Below, piece by piece: positions 52,310-61,690 of a stretch of DNA of 64,000 nt; within the stretch, counting starts at the first letter, position 1, and every line of letters starts with the position of its first letter. The stretch is taken from contig NZ_BMMU01000004.1 of assembly GCF_014646095.1 (NCBI RefSeq), forward strand, positions 310,001-374,000. Direction: 5' to 3'. Under the pieces are notes generated by a model. It saw nothing but the letters and a program-made list of their open reading frames with translations. It was not told where the DNA came from and did not search any database. The DNA is from Streptomyces lacrimifluminis. Its GTDB lineage: Bacteria > Actinomycetota > Actinomycetes > Streptomycetales > Streptomycetaceae. The translations under genes were made by a program, and so were the position numbers.

Positions 52310-53191
52310 TCAGGTGGCTGGTGGTGACGCGGGCAGGTGCTGGTCGGCGGCCCAGGAGGCGAGGATGCGGAGCCGTTCGTGGGTGGGTGAGCCGGGTGCG
52401 GCGGTCCAGACGGTGAGGTGCTGGTCGGGGTCGGTGTTGGCGGTGAGGGTGTCCCAGTCGAGGACGAGTTCGCCGACGACGGGATGGTTGAGGGTCTTGG
52501 TGCCGACGGTGCGGGAGGCGACGTGGTGCTCGCCCCACCAGCGGGCGAACTGCTTGTCACGCAAAGACAGTTCGCCGACCAGCTCGATCAGGCGGGGATC
52601 CTCGGGGTACTTGGCGGCCTCCATGCGCAGCTGGGCGACCGAGATCTGCGCCGAGGTCTCCCAGTCGGCGTACAGGGTGCGCATGGCGGGTTCGGTGAAC
52701 TGGATCCGGGGGTAGTTGCGTTGCTTCTCCGGGATCCGGGAGAAGTCGGTGACCAGGGCTGCGGCCAGGGCGTTCCAGGCCAGGATGTCGCCGCGCCGGC
52801 CCTGTACGACGGCGGGGGTGGCGGTGAGGTCGTCCAGGACCCGTTGCAGTTGCGGCTGGACCTTCTGCCTGCTGGGCCGCCGGGTGCGGGTGGTGGTCTT
52901 GCCCGCGAGCTGGAAGAGGTAGCCGCGCTCGTCGTCGTCCAGGTGGAGCACCCGGGCGAGGACGTCCAGCACGGGCGCCGATGCCTGCATGCGGCCCTGT
53001 TCGAGCCGGGTGTAGTAGTCGGTGCTGATGTTGGCGAGCTGGGCGACCTCCTCGCGGCGCAGCCCGGCAACCCGGCGGGGCCTGTCGCTCTCCGGCAGGC
53101 CGACCGTGCGCGGCCTCAGCTCCGAGCGGCGCTTCTTGAGGAATTCTCCCAGCTCATTGAGGGGAACGTTGCTGGTCATGCTTTCCAGCAT
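52310..53191 (-). CDS. XRE regulator with MmyB-like ligand-binding domain
   Basis: A 293-aa regulator. The N-terminal HTH is GLRREEVAQLANISTDYYTRLEQGR; the C-terminal MmyB-like domain has RNYPRIQFTEPAMRTLYADW and WWGEHHVASRTVGTKTLNHP, typical of regulators that adjoin short-chain dehydrogenases and sense small lipids. Start ATG 53191 or 53179 cannot be separated. It is divergent from the alcohol dehydrogenase gene, with 11-bp direct repeats between, and upstream of the AKR gene on the same strand. Confidence 0.9.
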   Translation of the reverse strand: MLESMTSNVPLNELGEFLKKRRSELRPRTVGLPESDRPRRVAGLRREEVAQLANISTDYYTRLEQGRMQASAPVLDVLARVLHLDDDERGYLFQLAGKTTTRTRRPSRQKVQPQLQRVLDDLTATPAVVQGRRGDILAWNALAAALVTDFSRIPEKQRNYPRIQFTEPAMRTLYADWETSAQISVAQLRMEAAKYPEDPRLIELVGELSLRDKQFARWWGEHHVASRTVGTKTLNHPVVGELVLDWDTLTANTDPDQHLTVWTAAPGSPTHERLRILASWAADQHLPASPPAT

Positions 53192-53227
53192 GACATCGGT
53201 CGCACGTGGGGAAGGGGGGAGAATCTA

Positions 53228-53254
53228 CTCCCAGGATGTTCCCCTCCCAGGATG
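53228..53254 (+). promoter_or_regulatory. Direct repeats upstream of the MDR gene
   Basis: Two exact copies of CTCCCAGGATG at 53228-53238 and 53244-53254, 16 bp centre to centre, in the divergent intergenic region between XRE/MmyB and MDR genes. A regulator site is plausible. Confidence 0.4.
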
Positions 53255-53362
53255 GGTTCCTCCGCTTTTCGCGCCTGCCTTCGCGTGTGAGGCTCGGTGT
53301 CGAGCAGCCGATCACGGCTACCGGCTGCGCACACCGGCCCTCGCACCGAAGGAAGCACCCCC

Positions 53363-54379
53363 ATGCGCGGAGCAGTCATCTACGCCCCCGGCGACGTGCG
53401 ATTCGAGAACCTCGACGACCCCGAGATCATCAACCCGACCGACGCGATCATCCGCACGGTCGCCACCTGTGTGTGCGGCTCGGACCTGTGGCCCTATCGG
53501 GGCGCGGAGCCTATTGGTGACCCGCACCCGATGGGGCACGAATACGTCGGCATCGTCGAGGAGGTCGGAGCCGAGGTCACCAACGTCAAGCCGGGCCAGT
53601 TCGTGGTCGGCTCCTTCGCCACCTCCGACAACACCTGTCCGAACTGCCGCAACGGCTGGCAGTCCAACTGCCTGCACCGCGAGTTCATGTCCACCTGTCA
53701 GGCCGACTACGTCCGTATCCCCAACGCTCACGGCACCCTCGTCGCCACCGATGAACACCCGGACGCCGAGGCCGTGCCCGGCCTGCTCGCCGTGTCCGAC
53801 GTCATGGGCACCGGCTGGTATGCCGCCCTGGCCGCCGAGGTGAAGCCCGGCTCGACGGCCGTCGTGGTCGGTGACGGAGCGGTCGGCCTGTGCGGCGTCA
53901 TCGCCGCGAAGGAACTGGGCGCCGAGCGGATCATCGCGATGAGCCGCCATGCCTCCCGGCAGACGCTGGCCCTGGAGTTCGGTGCCACCGACATCGTCAG
54001 CGAACGCGGCGAGGAGGGCGTCGCCCGCGTCAAGGACCTCACCGGCGGCATCGGCGCCGACTCGGTCCTGGAGTGCGTCGGCACCGCCGAGTCCATGCGG
54101 CAGGCACTGCACTCCACCCGGCCCGGCGGCAACGTCGGCTTCGTCGGCGTACCCCACGACGTGCGGGTCGACGGCCAGGAGCTGTTCTTCTCCCACGTCG
54201 GCCTGCGCGGCGGCCCCGCCCCCGTACGCGCCTACCTGCCCGACCTGATCGACCGGGTCCTGTCCGGACGCATCAGCCCCGGCAGGGTCTTCGACCTCAC
54301 CCTGCCGCTGGACCAGGTCGCCGAGGGCTACAAGGCAATGGACGAGCGACGCTCCGTCAAGGCCCTGCTGAAGCCCTGA
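53363..54379 (+). CDS. Zinc-dependent MDR alcohol dehydrogenase
   Basis: A 338-aa medium-chain dehydrogenase. Catalytic Zn ligands lie in CVCGSDLWPYRG, MGHEYVGIVEEVG and the later Asp/Glu region. The structural zinc lobe has NTCPNCRNGWQSNC, with four Cys. The coenzyme motif is VVVGDGAVGLCG. The ATG at 53363 has GGAAG 8 bp upstream; an upstream in-frame ATG at 53297 lacks one. Substrate unknown. Followed by the SDR at 54464 (84-bp gap). Confidence 0.92.
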   Translation: MRGAVIYAPGDVRFENLDDPEIINPTDAIIRTVATCVCGSDLWPYRGAEPIGDPHPMGHEYVGIVEEVGAEVTNVKPGQFVVGSFATSDNTCPNCRNGWQSNCLHREFMSTCQADYVRIPNAHGTLVATDEHPDAEAVPGLLAVSDVMGTGWYAALAAEVKPGSTAVVVGDGAVGLCGVIAAKELGAERIIAMSRHASRQTLALEFGATDIVSERGEEGVARVKDLTGGIGADSVLECVGTAESMRQALHSTRPGGNVGFVGVPHDVRVDGQELFFSHVGLRGGPAPVRAYLPDLIDRVLSGRISPGRVFDLTLPLDQVAEGYKAMDERRSVKALLKP

Positions 54380-54463
54380 CCGCACGCGTCCACCCTCGGA
54401 GGCCGCACCAGGTCGATGCGAGCCCGAGGCCGGGAACCACCCCCGCTCACCCAAGGACTGACC

Positions 54464-55129
54464 ATGACGACCTTCGCCCTCGTCGGTGCCGGCCCGGGCC
54501 TCGGGCTCGCCACCGCCCGCCGCTTCGGAACCGCAGGCCACGCCGTCGCCCTCATCGCCCGCAACGCGGAGAAGCTGGACGGCCTGACCGCCGAACTCGC
54601 CCGTGACGACATCCAGGCTCGCGGCTTCCCCGCCGACGTCCTCGACGCGGCAGCGATGACCACGGCCCTGAACGCGGCCGCCGACGCCCTGGGGCCCATC
54701 CAGATCCTCCAGTACAGCCCCGTGCCCCACGCCGGCTTCATGAAGCCGGTGCTCGAAACGAGCACCGACGACCTCGACGCCCCGCTGGCCTTCTCCCTCA
54801 AGGGCCCCGTCGCCGGCGTGAACGCCGTCCTGCCCGGCATGCGCGAACTCGGCCGCGGCACCCTGCTGTTCGTCAACGGCTCCAGCGCCGTACGCCCCAA
54901 CCCGAACGTCGCCGGCACCTCGATCGCGTTCGCCGCCGAAAGCGCCTACACCCGCATGCTCCACGACGCCCTGGCCCCGGAGAACATCCACGCCGCCCAG
55001 CTGATCGTCCCCGGAGCCATCCGGCCCGACGCCGAGCACAGCAGCCCCGACGTCCTGGCCCGGCGCCTGTACGACATCCACCAGCAGCGGAACGGCTTCC
55101 GCCACTACGCCGAGCCCCTGCCCGACTGA
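54464..55129 (+). CDS. Atypical SDR-like NAD(P)-binding protein
   Basis: A 221-aa Rossmann-fold protein. The nucleotide loop GAGPGLGLATARRFG and the adjacent basic residues ALIARNAEKLDGL are normal, but the catalytic Tyr-x3-Lys motif is not: the helix reads SAYTRMLHDAL with Leu at the Lys position. The Ser before it (FVNGSSAVRP) is kept. It could bind NADP without typical chemistry or use a variant site. The ATG at 54464 is chosen by family length. It is between the MDR and the cyclophilin-like lipoprotein on the same strand. Confidence 0.82.
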   Translation: MTTFALVGAGPGLGLATARRFGTAGHAVALIARNAEKLDGLTAELARDDIQARGFPADVLDAAAMTTALNAAADALGPIQILQYSPVPHAGFMKPVLETSTDDLDAPLAFSLKGPVAGVNAVLPGMRELGRGTLLFVNGSSAVRPNPNVAGTSIAFAAESAYTRMLHDALAPENIHAAQLIVPGAIRPDAEHSSPDVLARRLYDIHQQRNGFRHYAEPLPD

Positions 55130-55145
55130 GACCCTGGACGACCTC

Positions 55146-55655
55146 GTGAACCCGGCACCCCTTCGGGCTCTCGCCCGCCTGGTCCCGGCCGCCGCCCTGC
55201 TGCTGGTCGTGACCGCCTGCACCGACGATTCCCCCACCTCGTCCGAACCCGCGTTGCGGGCTTCGACATCCCCAACCGCCCCCTCACCGTCACGCGAAAC
55301 CACCGCCATGAACATCCGGCTCACCCTCGACGGCCACCACATCGCCGCCGCCCTGAACGACAGCGCCACCGCCCGCGACTTCGCCGCCCAGCTCCCGCTC
55401 ACCCTGTCCCTGCGCGACCTCAACCAGGTCGAGAAGGTGGCCGACCTGCCGCGAAAACTGTCCACCTCCGGCGCCCCGGAAGGTGCCGACCCCAAGGCCG
55501 GCGATCTGGCGTACTACGAGCCCTGGGGCACCCTGGCCGCCTACTACGGCGACGCCCCCTACGCCGCCGGTGTGGTGCCCATCGGGCAGCTGGCCGACGG
55601 CGGCGCCGAGCAGCTTGCCACCGCCGAGGAGGTCACCATCGAAGCCGCTTCCTGA
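55146..55655 (+). CDS. Lipoprotein with cyclophilin-like fold domain
   Basis: A 169-aa protein with signal peptide (LARLVPAAALLLVVTAC, lipobox VVTAC) and a compact domain of cyclophilin-like fold (TLDGHHIAAALNDSATARDFAAQLPLTLSL, then GDLAYYEPWGTLAAYYGDAP). This domain is widespread in actinobacteria and lacks the peptidyl-prolyl isomerase active site, so its role is unknown. The GTG start at 55146 lies 17 bp after the SDR stop; a shorter form from ATG 55309 would lack the signal peptide. Confidence 0.75.
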   Translation: MNPAPLRALARLVPAAALLLVVTACTDDSPTSSEPALRASTSPTAPSPSRETTAMNIRLTLDGHHIAAALNDSATARDFAAQLPLTLSLRDLNQVEKVADLPRKLSTSGAPEGADPKAGDLAYYEPWGTLAAYYGDAPYAAGVVPIGQLADGGAEQLATAEEVTIEAAS

Positions 55656-55657
55656 AG

Positions 55658-55888
55658 AACCTCACCGCCCTCGCCATGCGCTTCGCGGGCGACGCTCCCA
55701 CTCTCACCTCGGCGCTGACCATCTCCGCCTTCAACACGGGCATCGGAGCAGGGTCGGTGATCGCCGGTACGGCTCTGGACTCCTCCCTCGGCCTGACCGG
55801 CTCGCCCCTGGTGGGCACCGTCATCGCGGCCCAGCGCACCGCCTGCACCCATGCGCGACACGACGAACCCGCGCAGGCGCCCACGTAG
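55658..55888 (+). pseudogene. C-terminal fragment of an MFS transporter
   Basis: RFAGDAPTLTSALTISAFNTGIGAGSVIAGTALD and [15 protein letters not shown] match the end of an AraJ-type (DHA1) MFS exporter, including the penultimate helix. After this the frame becomes unrelated. There is no N-terminal part and no ribosome site. It begins 2 bp after the lipoprotein stop, so it appears to have been left by a deletion. Confidence 0.65.
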
Positions 55889-55979
55889 CACTGAACGCAA
55901 CTCCGCCTCAAGCCCGATCCGCGTACTGCCGACACGACACTCACCCGACGGCATACCAGCAAGCGAGAGGACTCCACAC

Positions 55980-56747
55980 ATGACTGTGAACACCATGGGT
56001 TTCACCGGGAAGGTGGCCTTCGTGACCGGAGCCGGCTCCGGCATCGGCCGTGCCACAGCCGTCGCCTTCGCCCGCGAGGGCGCCCGCGTCGCGCTCGCCG
56101 ACCTGTCCCCGGACGGCCTGCGGGAGACAGCGCGGCTCATCGAGCAAGCGGGCGGCCAGGCCCTGGCCCTCACCTGCGACGTCACCAGCGAAGACGACGT
56201 GCGGTCCGCACTGGACGCCACCGTCCAGGCGTTCGGACGACTGGACGTCGCCTTCAACAACGCCGGCGTCGAGCAGCCGGTCAAGCCGGCCGTGGACATC
56301 GAGAAGGACGAGTGGGACCGCGTCATCGGCGTCAGCCTGACCGGGATGTTCCTGTGCATGAGGCACCAGATCCCCCTGATGCTCCAGCAGGGAGGCGGCG
56401 CGATCGTCAACGCCTCGTCGGGCGCCGGCGTCAAGGGCTTCAAGGGACAGGCCGCCTATGCCGCGGCCAAGCACGGTGTCATCGGCCTGACCCGCTCGAC
56501 CGCCCTCGACTACGCGTCCTCCAACGTCCGCGTCAACGCCGTCTGCCCCGGCATCATCGACACCGAGATGATCCAACGCTTCGCCGAAAGCACCCCCGGC
56601 GGACGGGACGCCCTGATCGCGGACGAGCCGGTCGGACGTCTCGGCACACCGGACGAGATCGCCGGCGCCGTGCTCTGGCTCTGCTCGGACGCCTCGTCCT
56701 TCACCACCGGCCACGCCCTGGTCGTCGACGGCGGCCAAACCGTCTGA
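55980..56747 (+). CDS. Classical SDR oxidoreductase
   Basis: A 255-aa [27 protein letters not shown], catalytic Ser in [11 protein letters not shown], and [20 protein letters not shown] (Tyr-x3-Lys), with [13 protein letters not shown], as in 7-alpha-hydroxysteroid-dehydrogenase-like or glucose 1-dehydrogenase-like enzymes. It has the full active site, unlike the SDR at 54464. The ATG at 55980 has GAGAGGACT upstream. It is followed by the cupin gene after 202 bp. Confidence 0.92.
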   Translation: MTVNTMGFTGKVAFVTGAGSGIGRATAVAFAREGARVALADLSPDGLRETARLIEQAGGQALALTCDVTSEDDVRSALDATVQAFGRLDVAFNNAGVEQPVKPAVDIEKDEWDRVIGVSLTGMFLCMRHQIPLMLQQGGGAIVNASSGAGVKGFKGQAAYAAAKHGVIGLTRSTALDYASSNVRVNAVCPGIIDTEMIQRFAESTPGGRDALIADEPVGRLGTPDEIAGAVLWLCSDASSFTTGHALVVDGGQTV

Positions 56748-56949
56748 CGGCGGCCGGCCACGGCGCCGCGCCGCGCCGCCACAGCAAGGCGGAGGCCAAC
56801 CGGCCCAGCGACCACTCGACGCCGCAGCGGACATCGTCCAGGCGGCGCTGTGGCGGTGCAGCCCTGGAGCCGGCTTCGTCATCGGCGTCCGCCGCGGACG
56901 GTGGCTGCGTCGCCGGCCAGAGGCAGCCCACGCAGGAAAGAGAGACACC

Positions 56950-57363
56950 ATGGAATTCATCACGCGGCAGCCCAGCAGCAAGGCCCCGGCGGACTGGTTC
57001 ACCGGCGACGTGTGGTGGGACGTCATCGTGGCCGGCCGGGCGCCGTCCCGGATACGCGCCAACCTGGTCCGCTTCTCCCCCGGCGCCCACACCAACTGGC
57101 ACTCCCACGCCCTGGGCCAGACCCTGCACGTCGTATCCGGCGTCGCCCTGATCGGCACCCGCGACGCCACGATCTTCGAGGCCCACCCCGGAGAGACCGT
57201 CGCCTGCCCGCCGAACGAGGACCATTGGCACGGCGCCGCCCCCGACCGGTTCATGGAGCACATCGCCCTGTGGGAGGGCACAGGCGACGCCACCCCCGAG
57301 ACCACCTGGGCCGAGCCTGTCACCGACCAGCAGTACAACGGCCCCCGCAGCCGCAACCAGTAG
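56950..57363 (+). CDS. Small cupin, (R)-mandelonitrile lyase-like
   Basis: A 137-aa single-domain cupin. Motif 1 is PGAHTNWHSHALGQTLHVVSG, with Gln in place of the usual Glu, and motif 2 is PGETVACPPNEDHWHGA. The HxH and later His bind a metal. Such proteins often follow SDRs and oxidoreductases. The ATG at 56950 has GAAAGAGA upstream. The reaction cannot be assigned. Confidence 0.88.
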   Translation: MEFITRQPSSKAPADWFTGDVWWDVIVAGRAPSRIRANLVRFSPGAHTNWHSHALGQTLHVVSGVALIGTRDATIFEAHPGETVACPPNEDHWHGAAPDRFMEHIALWEGTGDATPETTWAEPVTDQQYNGPRSRNQ

Positions 57364-57699
57364 CCCCGGCCGATCGATCACGCGGCCCGGGCTCACCCAG
57401 GGCATCAGGGCGTTCGGACCACCGGTCCCGGCGGCGTCCCCGGTGGGCTGCCCATCGCCCCAGGCCAGGAAGGCATTTTCGTATTTCCGCCTCAACAGCC
57501 GCCGTGTCCAATCGAAACGGCGAGGGCAAAGGGGGAGGAAAGTCTCCCTGCCACGGGCGTTGCCGGTGGTGCGAGACTTCCCGCGAGACCAGCCCTCCTG
57601 TGGAGGCGAGCGGTCACCGATTGCCCGTGGTGGTGACGATCCCGCCTGATGTCCCTCTGTCGTGCACGACGGATCCGTCCGTGATGCGAAGGCGTATGT
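57364..57699. other. 336-bp gap, nothing recognised
   Basis: No gene, hairpin or strong promoter match was found between the cupin and the molybdoenzyme operon. The promoter of that operon should lie here. Confidence 0.5.
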
Positions 57700-58350
57700 A
57701 TGTCTGACGAACTCCCTCAATGCGAAGTTTCTCCCCCCACCGGATCCAGCGAGTCCTCTCCGGCGCCCAGTCGGCGCGGTTTCATCGCCACCAGTACCGT
57801 CCTGGGCGGCGCGGTCGTCGCGGGCGGTGTGATCGGGGGCCCGTCCCTCCTCGGCCCGGAGGAGGCGAGCGCCGCTGACGCGTTGCCGTCCAGCCGGGTC
57901 TCGTTGACGGTCAACGGCACCCGTCGGACCGTGACGGTCGACAACCGCACCTCCCTGCTGGATCTGCTGCGTGAGCACTTCGGTTTGACCGGTTCGAAGA
58001 AGGGCTGCAATGCGGGTGCTTGTGGTGCGTGCACGGTGCTGGTCGACGGGCGGCGGGTCAACTCCTGTCTGACGCTGGCCGTGCGGCTGGAGGGCGTAGA
58101 GGTCACCACGATCGAGGGCTTGGCCGACGGCGATCAACTGCACCCTCTGCAGCAGGCGTTCATCGACGAGGACGCCTTCCAGTGCGGCTACTGCACCCCC
58201 GGCCAGATCCTGTCCGGCGTGGGCTGCATCCAGGAGGGTCACACCGGTTCGCCGGAGGAGATCCGGGAGTGGATGAGCGGCAACATCTGCCGCTGCGGCT
58301 GCTACGTGAAAATCGTGCGCGCGGTCCATTCGACCGCGGGCCGGAAGTAA
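57700..58350 (+). CDS. [2Fe-2S] subunit of a Tat-exported xanthine dehydrogenase-family molybdoenzyme (PaoA-like)
   Basis: A 216-aa small subunit. The twin-arginine signal SRRGFIATSTVLGGAVVAGG lies at residues 24-43. The plant-type [2Fe-2S] domain follows (GCNAGACGACTVLVDG), then the second cluster domain (QCGYCTPGQILSGVG and NICRCGCYVK). This layout matches PaoABC, in which the small subunit carries the whole complex out through Tat. It is followed 13 bp later by the FAD subunit. Substrates of PaoABC are aromatic and other aldehydes; here unknown. Confidence 0.9.
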   Translation: MSDELPQCEVSPPTGSSESSPAPSRRGFIATSTVLGGAVVAGGVIGGPSLLGPEEASAADALPSSRVSLTVNGTRRTVTVDNRTSLLDLLREHFGLTGSKKGCNAGACGACTVLVDGRRVNSCLTLAVRLEGVEVTTIEGLADGDQLHPLQQAFIDEDAFQCGYCTPGQILSGVGCIQEGHTGSPEEIREWMSGNICRCGCYVKIVRAVHSTAGRK

Positions 58351-58363
58351 GGAGCGGCCCTTC

Positions 58364-59344
58364 ATGCATCCCTTCACCTACACCCGGGTGTCCGACACCG
58401 GCGAGGCCGTCAACGCCGGTCACCGTGGCGGGCGTTACATCGCCGGCGGCACCACCCTGGTCGACCTGATGCGCGAGACCGTCGAGCACCCCGAGAGCCT
58501 GGTCGACATATCCGGCCTGCCGTTGCGCGAGGTGACCGTCACCGAGCGCGGGGGCCTGCGCATCGGTGCCCTGGTGACGATGGCCGAGGCCGCCGCCCAC
58601 CCCAAGGTGCGCACCCTGTACCCCGTCATCTCCGAGGCGCTGGAGCTGAGTGCCTCGGCCCAGCTGCGCAACATGGCGACCGTCGGCGGGAACATCATGC
58701 AGCGCACCCGCTGCACCTACTTCCGGGACGTGACCGCCGCCTGCAACAAGCGTGAGCCCGGCTCGGGTTGTGCCGCGCTGCACGGCTTCAACCGCTCCCA
58801 CGCGATCCTCGGGACCTCCGAGTCCTGTGTGGCCACCCACCCCTCCGACGCCGCCGTGGCGTTCGCGGCGCTGGAGGCGCAGGTGCACCTGCTGGGCCCG
58901 GGCGGGGGGCGCCGAATCCCCTTCGCCGACTTTCTGCTGCGACCGGGTAACACCCCGGATCGTGAACAGGCGCTACGACGAGGCGAGTTGATCACAGCGG
59001 TCGAGATCCCGGCACTTCCGCGTCCGCTGAAGTCCGGCTACCTGAAGGTGCGCGACCGGCAGTCGTACGAGTTCGCCCTGACCTCGGCGGCCGTCGCACT
59101 GCACCTCCGCGGCGGGCTGATCCGCGAGGCGAAGGTCGCTGTCGGCGGGGTCGGCACCGTGCCGTGGAAGCTGCCCGCGGTCGAGCAGCACCTTCTCGGC
59201 GAACGTCCCTCGGAGTCGTTGTGGGAGGCCGCTGCCGCGAAGGCGACGGCCGGCACCCGGCCCCTTGAGCACAACCGCTTCAAGGTCGAGCTGCTCAGGC
59301 GGACCGTCGAGCGTCAGCTGCGCATCGTAGGAGGTACCAAGTGA
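58364..59344 (+). CDS. FAD subunit of the molybdoenzyme (PaoB-like), with an extra Cys-rich loop
   Basis: A 326-aa PCMH/CO-dehydrogenase M-type flavoprotein: YIAGGTTLVDLMRETVEHPE, LRNMATVGGNIMQRTRCTYF and a loop with Cys residues in RCTYFRDVTAACNKREPGSG and CAALHGFNRSHAILGTSESC. PaoB-type subunits bind an extra [4Fe-4S] cluster in the equivalent loop. The C-terminus is a standard CO_deh_flav_C domain. The ATG at 58364 follows GGAGC. Its stop overlaps the molybdopterin subunit by 4 bp. Confidence 0.9.
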   Translation: MHPFTYTRVSDTGEAVNAGHRGGRYIAGGTTLVDLMRETVEHPESLVDISGLPLREVTVTERGGLRIGALVTMAEAAAHPKVRTLYPVISEALELSASAQLRNMATVGGNIMQRTRCTYFRDVTAACNKREPGSGCAALHGFNRSHAILGTSESCVATHPSDAAVAFAALEAQVHLLGPGGGRRIPFADFLLRPGNTPDREQALRRGELITAVEIPALPRPLKSGYLKVRDRQSYEFALTSAAVALHLRGGLIREAKVAVGGVGTVPWKLPAVEQHLLGERPSESLWEAAAAKATAGTRPLEHNRFKVELLRRTVERQLRIVGGTK

Positions 59345-61536
59345 GCCCCCAGCCGCAGGCAGCCGTCGGCGCGCCACTGTCCCGGGTGGACGGCCGGCTG
59401 AAGGTGACGGGCAAGGCGCTGTACGCCGCCGAGCACGATGTCGATGGGGCCGTACACGCCGTGATCGTCGACGCGGGCATCGGGCGCGGCCGTATCACCG
59501 GCATCGACACCCGCTCCGCCGAAACCCACCCGGGCGTGCTGAAGGTGATCCATCACCGCAACGCGCCGAAGCTGCCGTACCGTGACAACAGCGGGTCGAA
59601 CAACCCCGAGGGCCGACGGCTGCGGGTCTTCCAGGACGACCGGGTCCGCTTCCACGGTCAGCCGGTCGCCGTCGTGGTGGCCACCACCCTGGAGGCCGCG
59701 CAGCACGGCGCAAGCCTGGTGAAGGTCCGTTACGACGCCGAGCAGCCCTCGACCGACCTCACCAAGGCCGAGCCGGACAGGCCGACGAACTACGCGCGCG
59801 GCGACGCCGAAGCGGCCCTGCGCTCGGCAACCGTACGGCTGGACCTGACCTACCGCACGGCGCGCAACCACCACAATCCGATGGAGCCGCACGCCACCAT
59901 CGCCCGCTGGGACGGCGGCAAGCTCACCGTGTGGGACAAGACGCAGTGGGTGGTGGGCACGCAGACCGAGCTCGCGGCGGTGTTCGGTCTGGAGACGGAC
60001 GCGGTGCGCGTCATCTCGCCGTTCGTCGGAGGCGGTTTCGGTACGTCGCTGCGCTGCTGGCCGCACGTGGTCGTCGCCGCGCTGGCCGCCCGTGAGACGA
60101 AGCGTCCGGTCAAGCTCGTGCTGAGCCGCAAGCAGATGTACCTCGGGACCGGATTCCGGCCGTCCTACGAGTACCGCCTGCGCCTCGGCAGCGACCGGCG
60201 CGGCCGTCTGTCCGCCGCGGTGCACGACCTGGACGCCGAGACCTCCTCCTACGAGAAGTTCACCGAGTCCATCCTCGCGGCCGGGCAGATGCTCTACAGC
60301 ATGCCCAACGTGAGCCAGGCGTACCGGACGGTGCCGCTGGATCTGCCCACGCCGCTGTACATGCGCGGCCCCGGCTTCCAGACGGCCTCCTTCGTCATCG
60401 AGTCGGCCATGGACGAACTCGCCCACAAGCTCGGCGTCGACCCGATCGAGCTGCGCCGGCGCAACGAACCGAACGAGGACGAGTCGTCCGGGCTGCCGTT
60501 CTCCACCCGCCGGCTGCGCGAGTGCTACACCGTCGGTGCCCGCGAGTTCGGCTGGCACCGCCGCGCCCCCAGGCCCCGCTCGACGCGTGAGGGGGACTGG
60601 CTGATCGGCAGGGGCATGGCCGCCGGCGTCTACGACACCGCGCGCATGCCCGCCCAGGCCCGGGCCCGCCTGGACGCCGACGGCACCGCGCTGGTCGAGG
60701 CCGCCGCCACCGACATGGGCCCGGGTACGTACACCTCCCAGACCCAGGTCGCCGCCGACGCCCTCGGACTGACCGTTCGCTCGGTCACGTTCCGGCTGGG
60801 GGACTCCCTCTACCCGCCGACCCCGCCGCACGGCGGCTCGATGACCATGGCCAGCGTCGGCTCCGCCACCCTCGACGCCTGCAACAACGTCCGCCGCCAG
60901 GCGATCAACATGGCCGTCGAGGACCGCGAATCACCGCTGTACGGGGTGGCGGCCGACGACGTCGTGGTCCGGGGCGGCCGACTGCACGTGAAGAACGATC
61001 CCACGCGCGGGGAGACCTACCGGCGGCTGCTGGCCCGCAACGACCGCACCCACCTGGAAGCGGACGGGTCCTTCGCGCCCCCGTCGGGGCCGGAGCGGCA
61101 CTCCTTCTACGGCTACAACGCCACCTTCGCCGAGGTGGCCGTCGACGCGACGCTCGGCCTGGTGCGGGTGCGGCGCGTGCTCGGCGTGTACGACGCGGGC
61201 CGCATCATCAGCCCCAAGCTCGCCGACAGCCAGGCGCTCGGCGGCATGGTCGGCGGCATCGGCACGGCCCTGCTGGAGCGCACGGTCACCGACCACCGCG
61301 ACGGCCGGATCGTCAACGCCAACCTCGCCGACTACCTCGTGCCCGTCAACGCCGACGTCCCCGACCTCAAGGCCATCTACCTGGACGGAGAGGACCGCGA
61401 GGCCGACCCGCTCGGCGTCAAGGGCCTCGGAGAGCTCGTGATGATCGGCGTGGCGCCCGCGATCGCCAACGCGGTCTTCAACGCCACCGGCCGTCGCGTC
61501 CGCGAACTGCCCATCACTGCTGAGGCGTTGCTCTAG
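59341..61536 (+). CDS. Molybdopterin-binding subunit (PaoC-like)
   Basis: A 731-aa large subunit. RVDGRLKVTGKALYAAEHDV is the start, FVGGGFGTSLRCWPH the Moco-binding region, YMRGPGFQTASFVIESAMDE the mid region, and VKGLGELVMIGVAPAIANAV carries the catalytic GLGE Glu near the end. GTG 59341 overlaps the FAD-subunit stop (GTGA). It has no signal of its own, consistent with export together with the Tat-carrying small subunit. Confidence 0.93.
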   Translation: MSPQPQAAVGAPLSRVDGRLKVTGKALYAAEHDVDGAVHAVIVDAGIGRGRITGIDTRSAETHPGVLKVIHHRNAPKLPYRDNSGSNNPEGRRLRVFQDDRVRFHGQPVAVVVATTLEAAQHGASLVKVRYDAEQPSTDLTKAEPDRPTNYARGDAEAALRSATVRLDLTYRTARNHHNPMEPHATIARWDGGKLTVWDKTQWVVGTQTELAAVFGLETDAVRVISPFVGGGFGTSLRCWPHVVVAALAARETKRPVKLVLSRKQMYLGTGFRPSYEYRLRLGSDRRGRLSAAVHDLDAETSSYEKFTESILAAGQMLYSMPNVSQAYRTVPLDLPTPLYMRGPGFQTASFVIESAMDELAHKLGVDPIELRRRNEPNEDESSGLPFSTRRLRECYTVGAREFGWHRRAPRPRSTREGDWLIGRGMAAGVYDTARMPAQARARLDADGTALVEAAATDMGPGTYTSQTQVAADALGLTVRSVTFRLGDSLYPPTPPHGGSMTMASVGSATLDACNNVRRQAINMAVEDRESPLYGVAADDVVVRGGRLHVKNDPTRGETYRRLLARNDRTHLEADGSFAPPSGPERHSFYGYNATFAEVAVDATLGLVRVRRVLGVYDAGRIISPKLADSQALGGMVGGIGTALLERTVTDHRDGRIVNANLADYLVPVNADVPDLKAIYLDGEDREADPLGVKGLGELVMIGVAPAIANAVFNATGRRVRELPITAEALL

Positions 61537-61690
61537 CCCTGGCTTTCCTGCCAGTGAAGGGCCACCGACCGGTCCGGCGACCTGTCCCCCGCCGGGTTAC
61601 CGGCCCCCGAGGGCCGCCGCCGCGTACACGCTCCCCGTCGGCGTGGCGGCGGCCCGCCCCACCCCCACGGCGAACCACGGAGAACGACCC

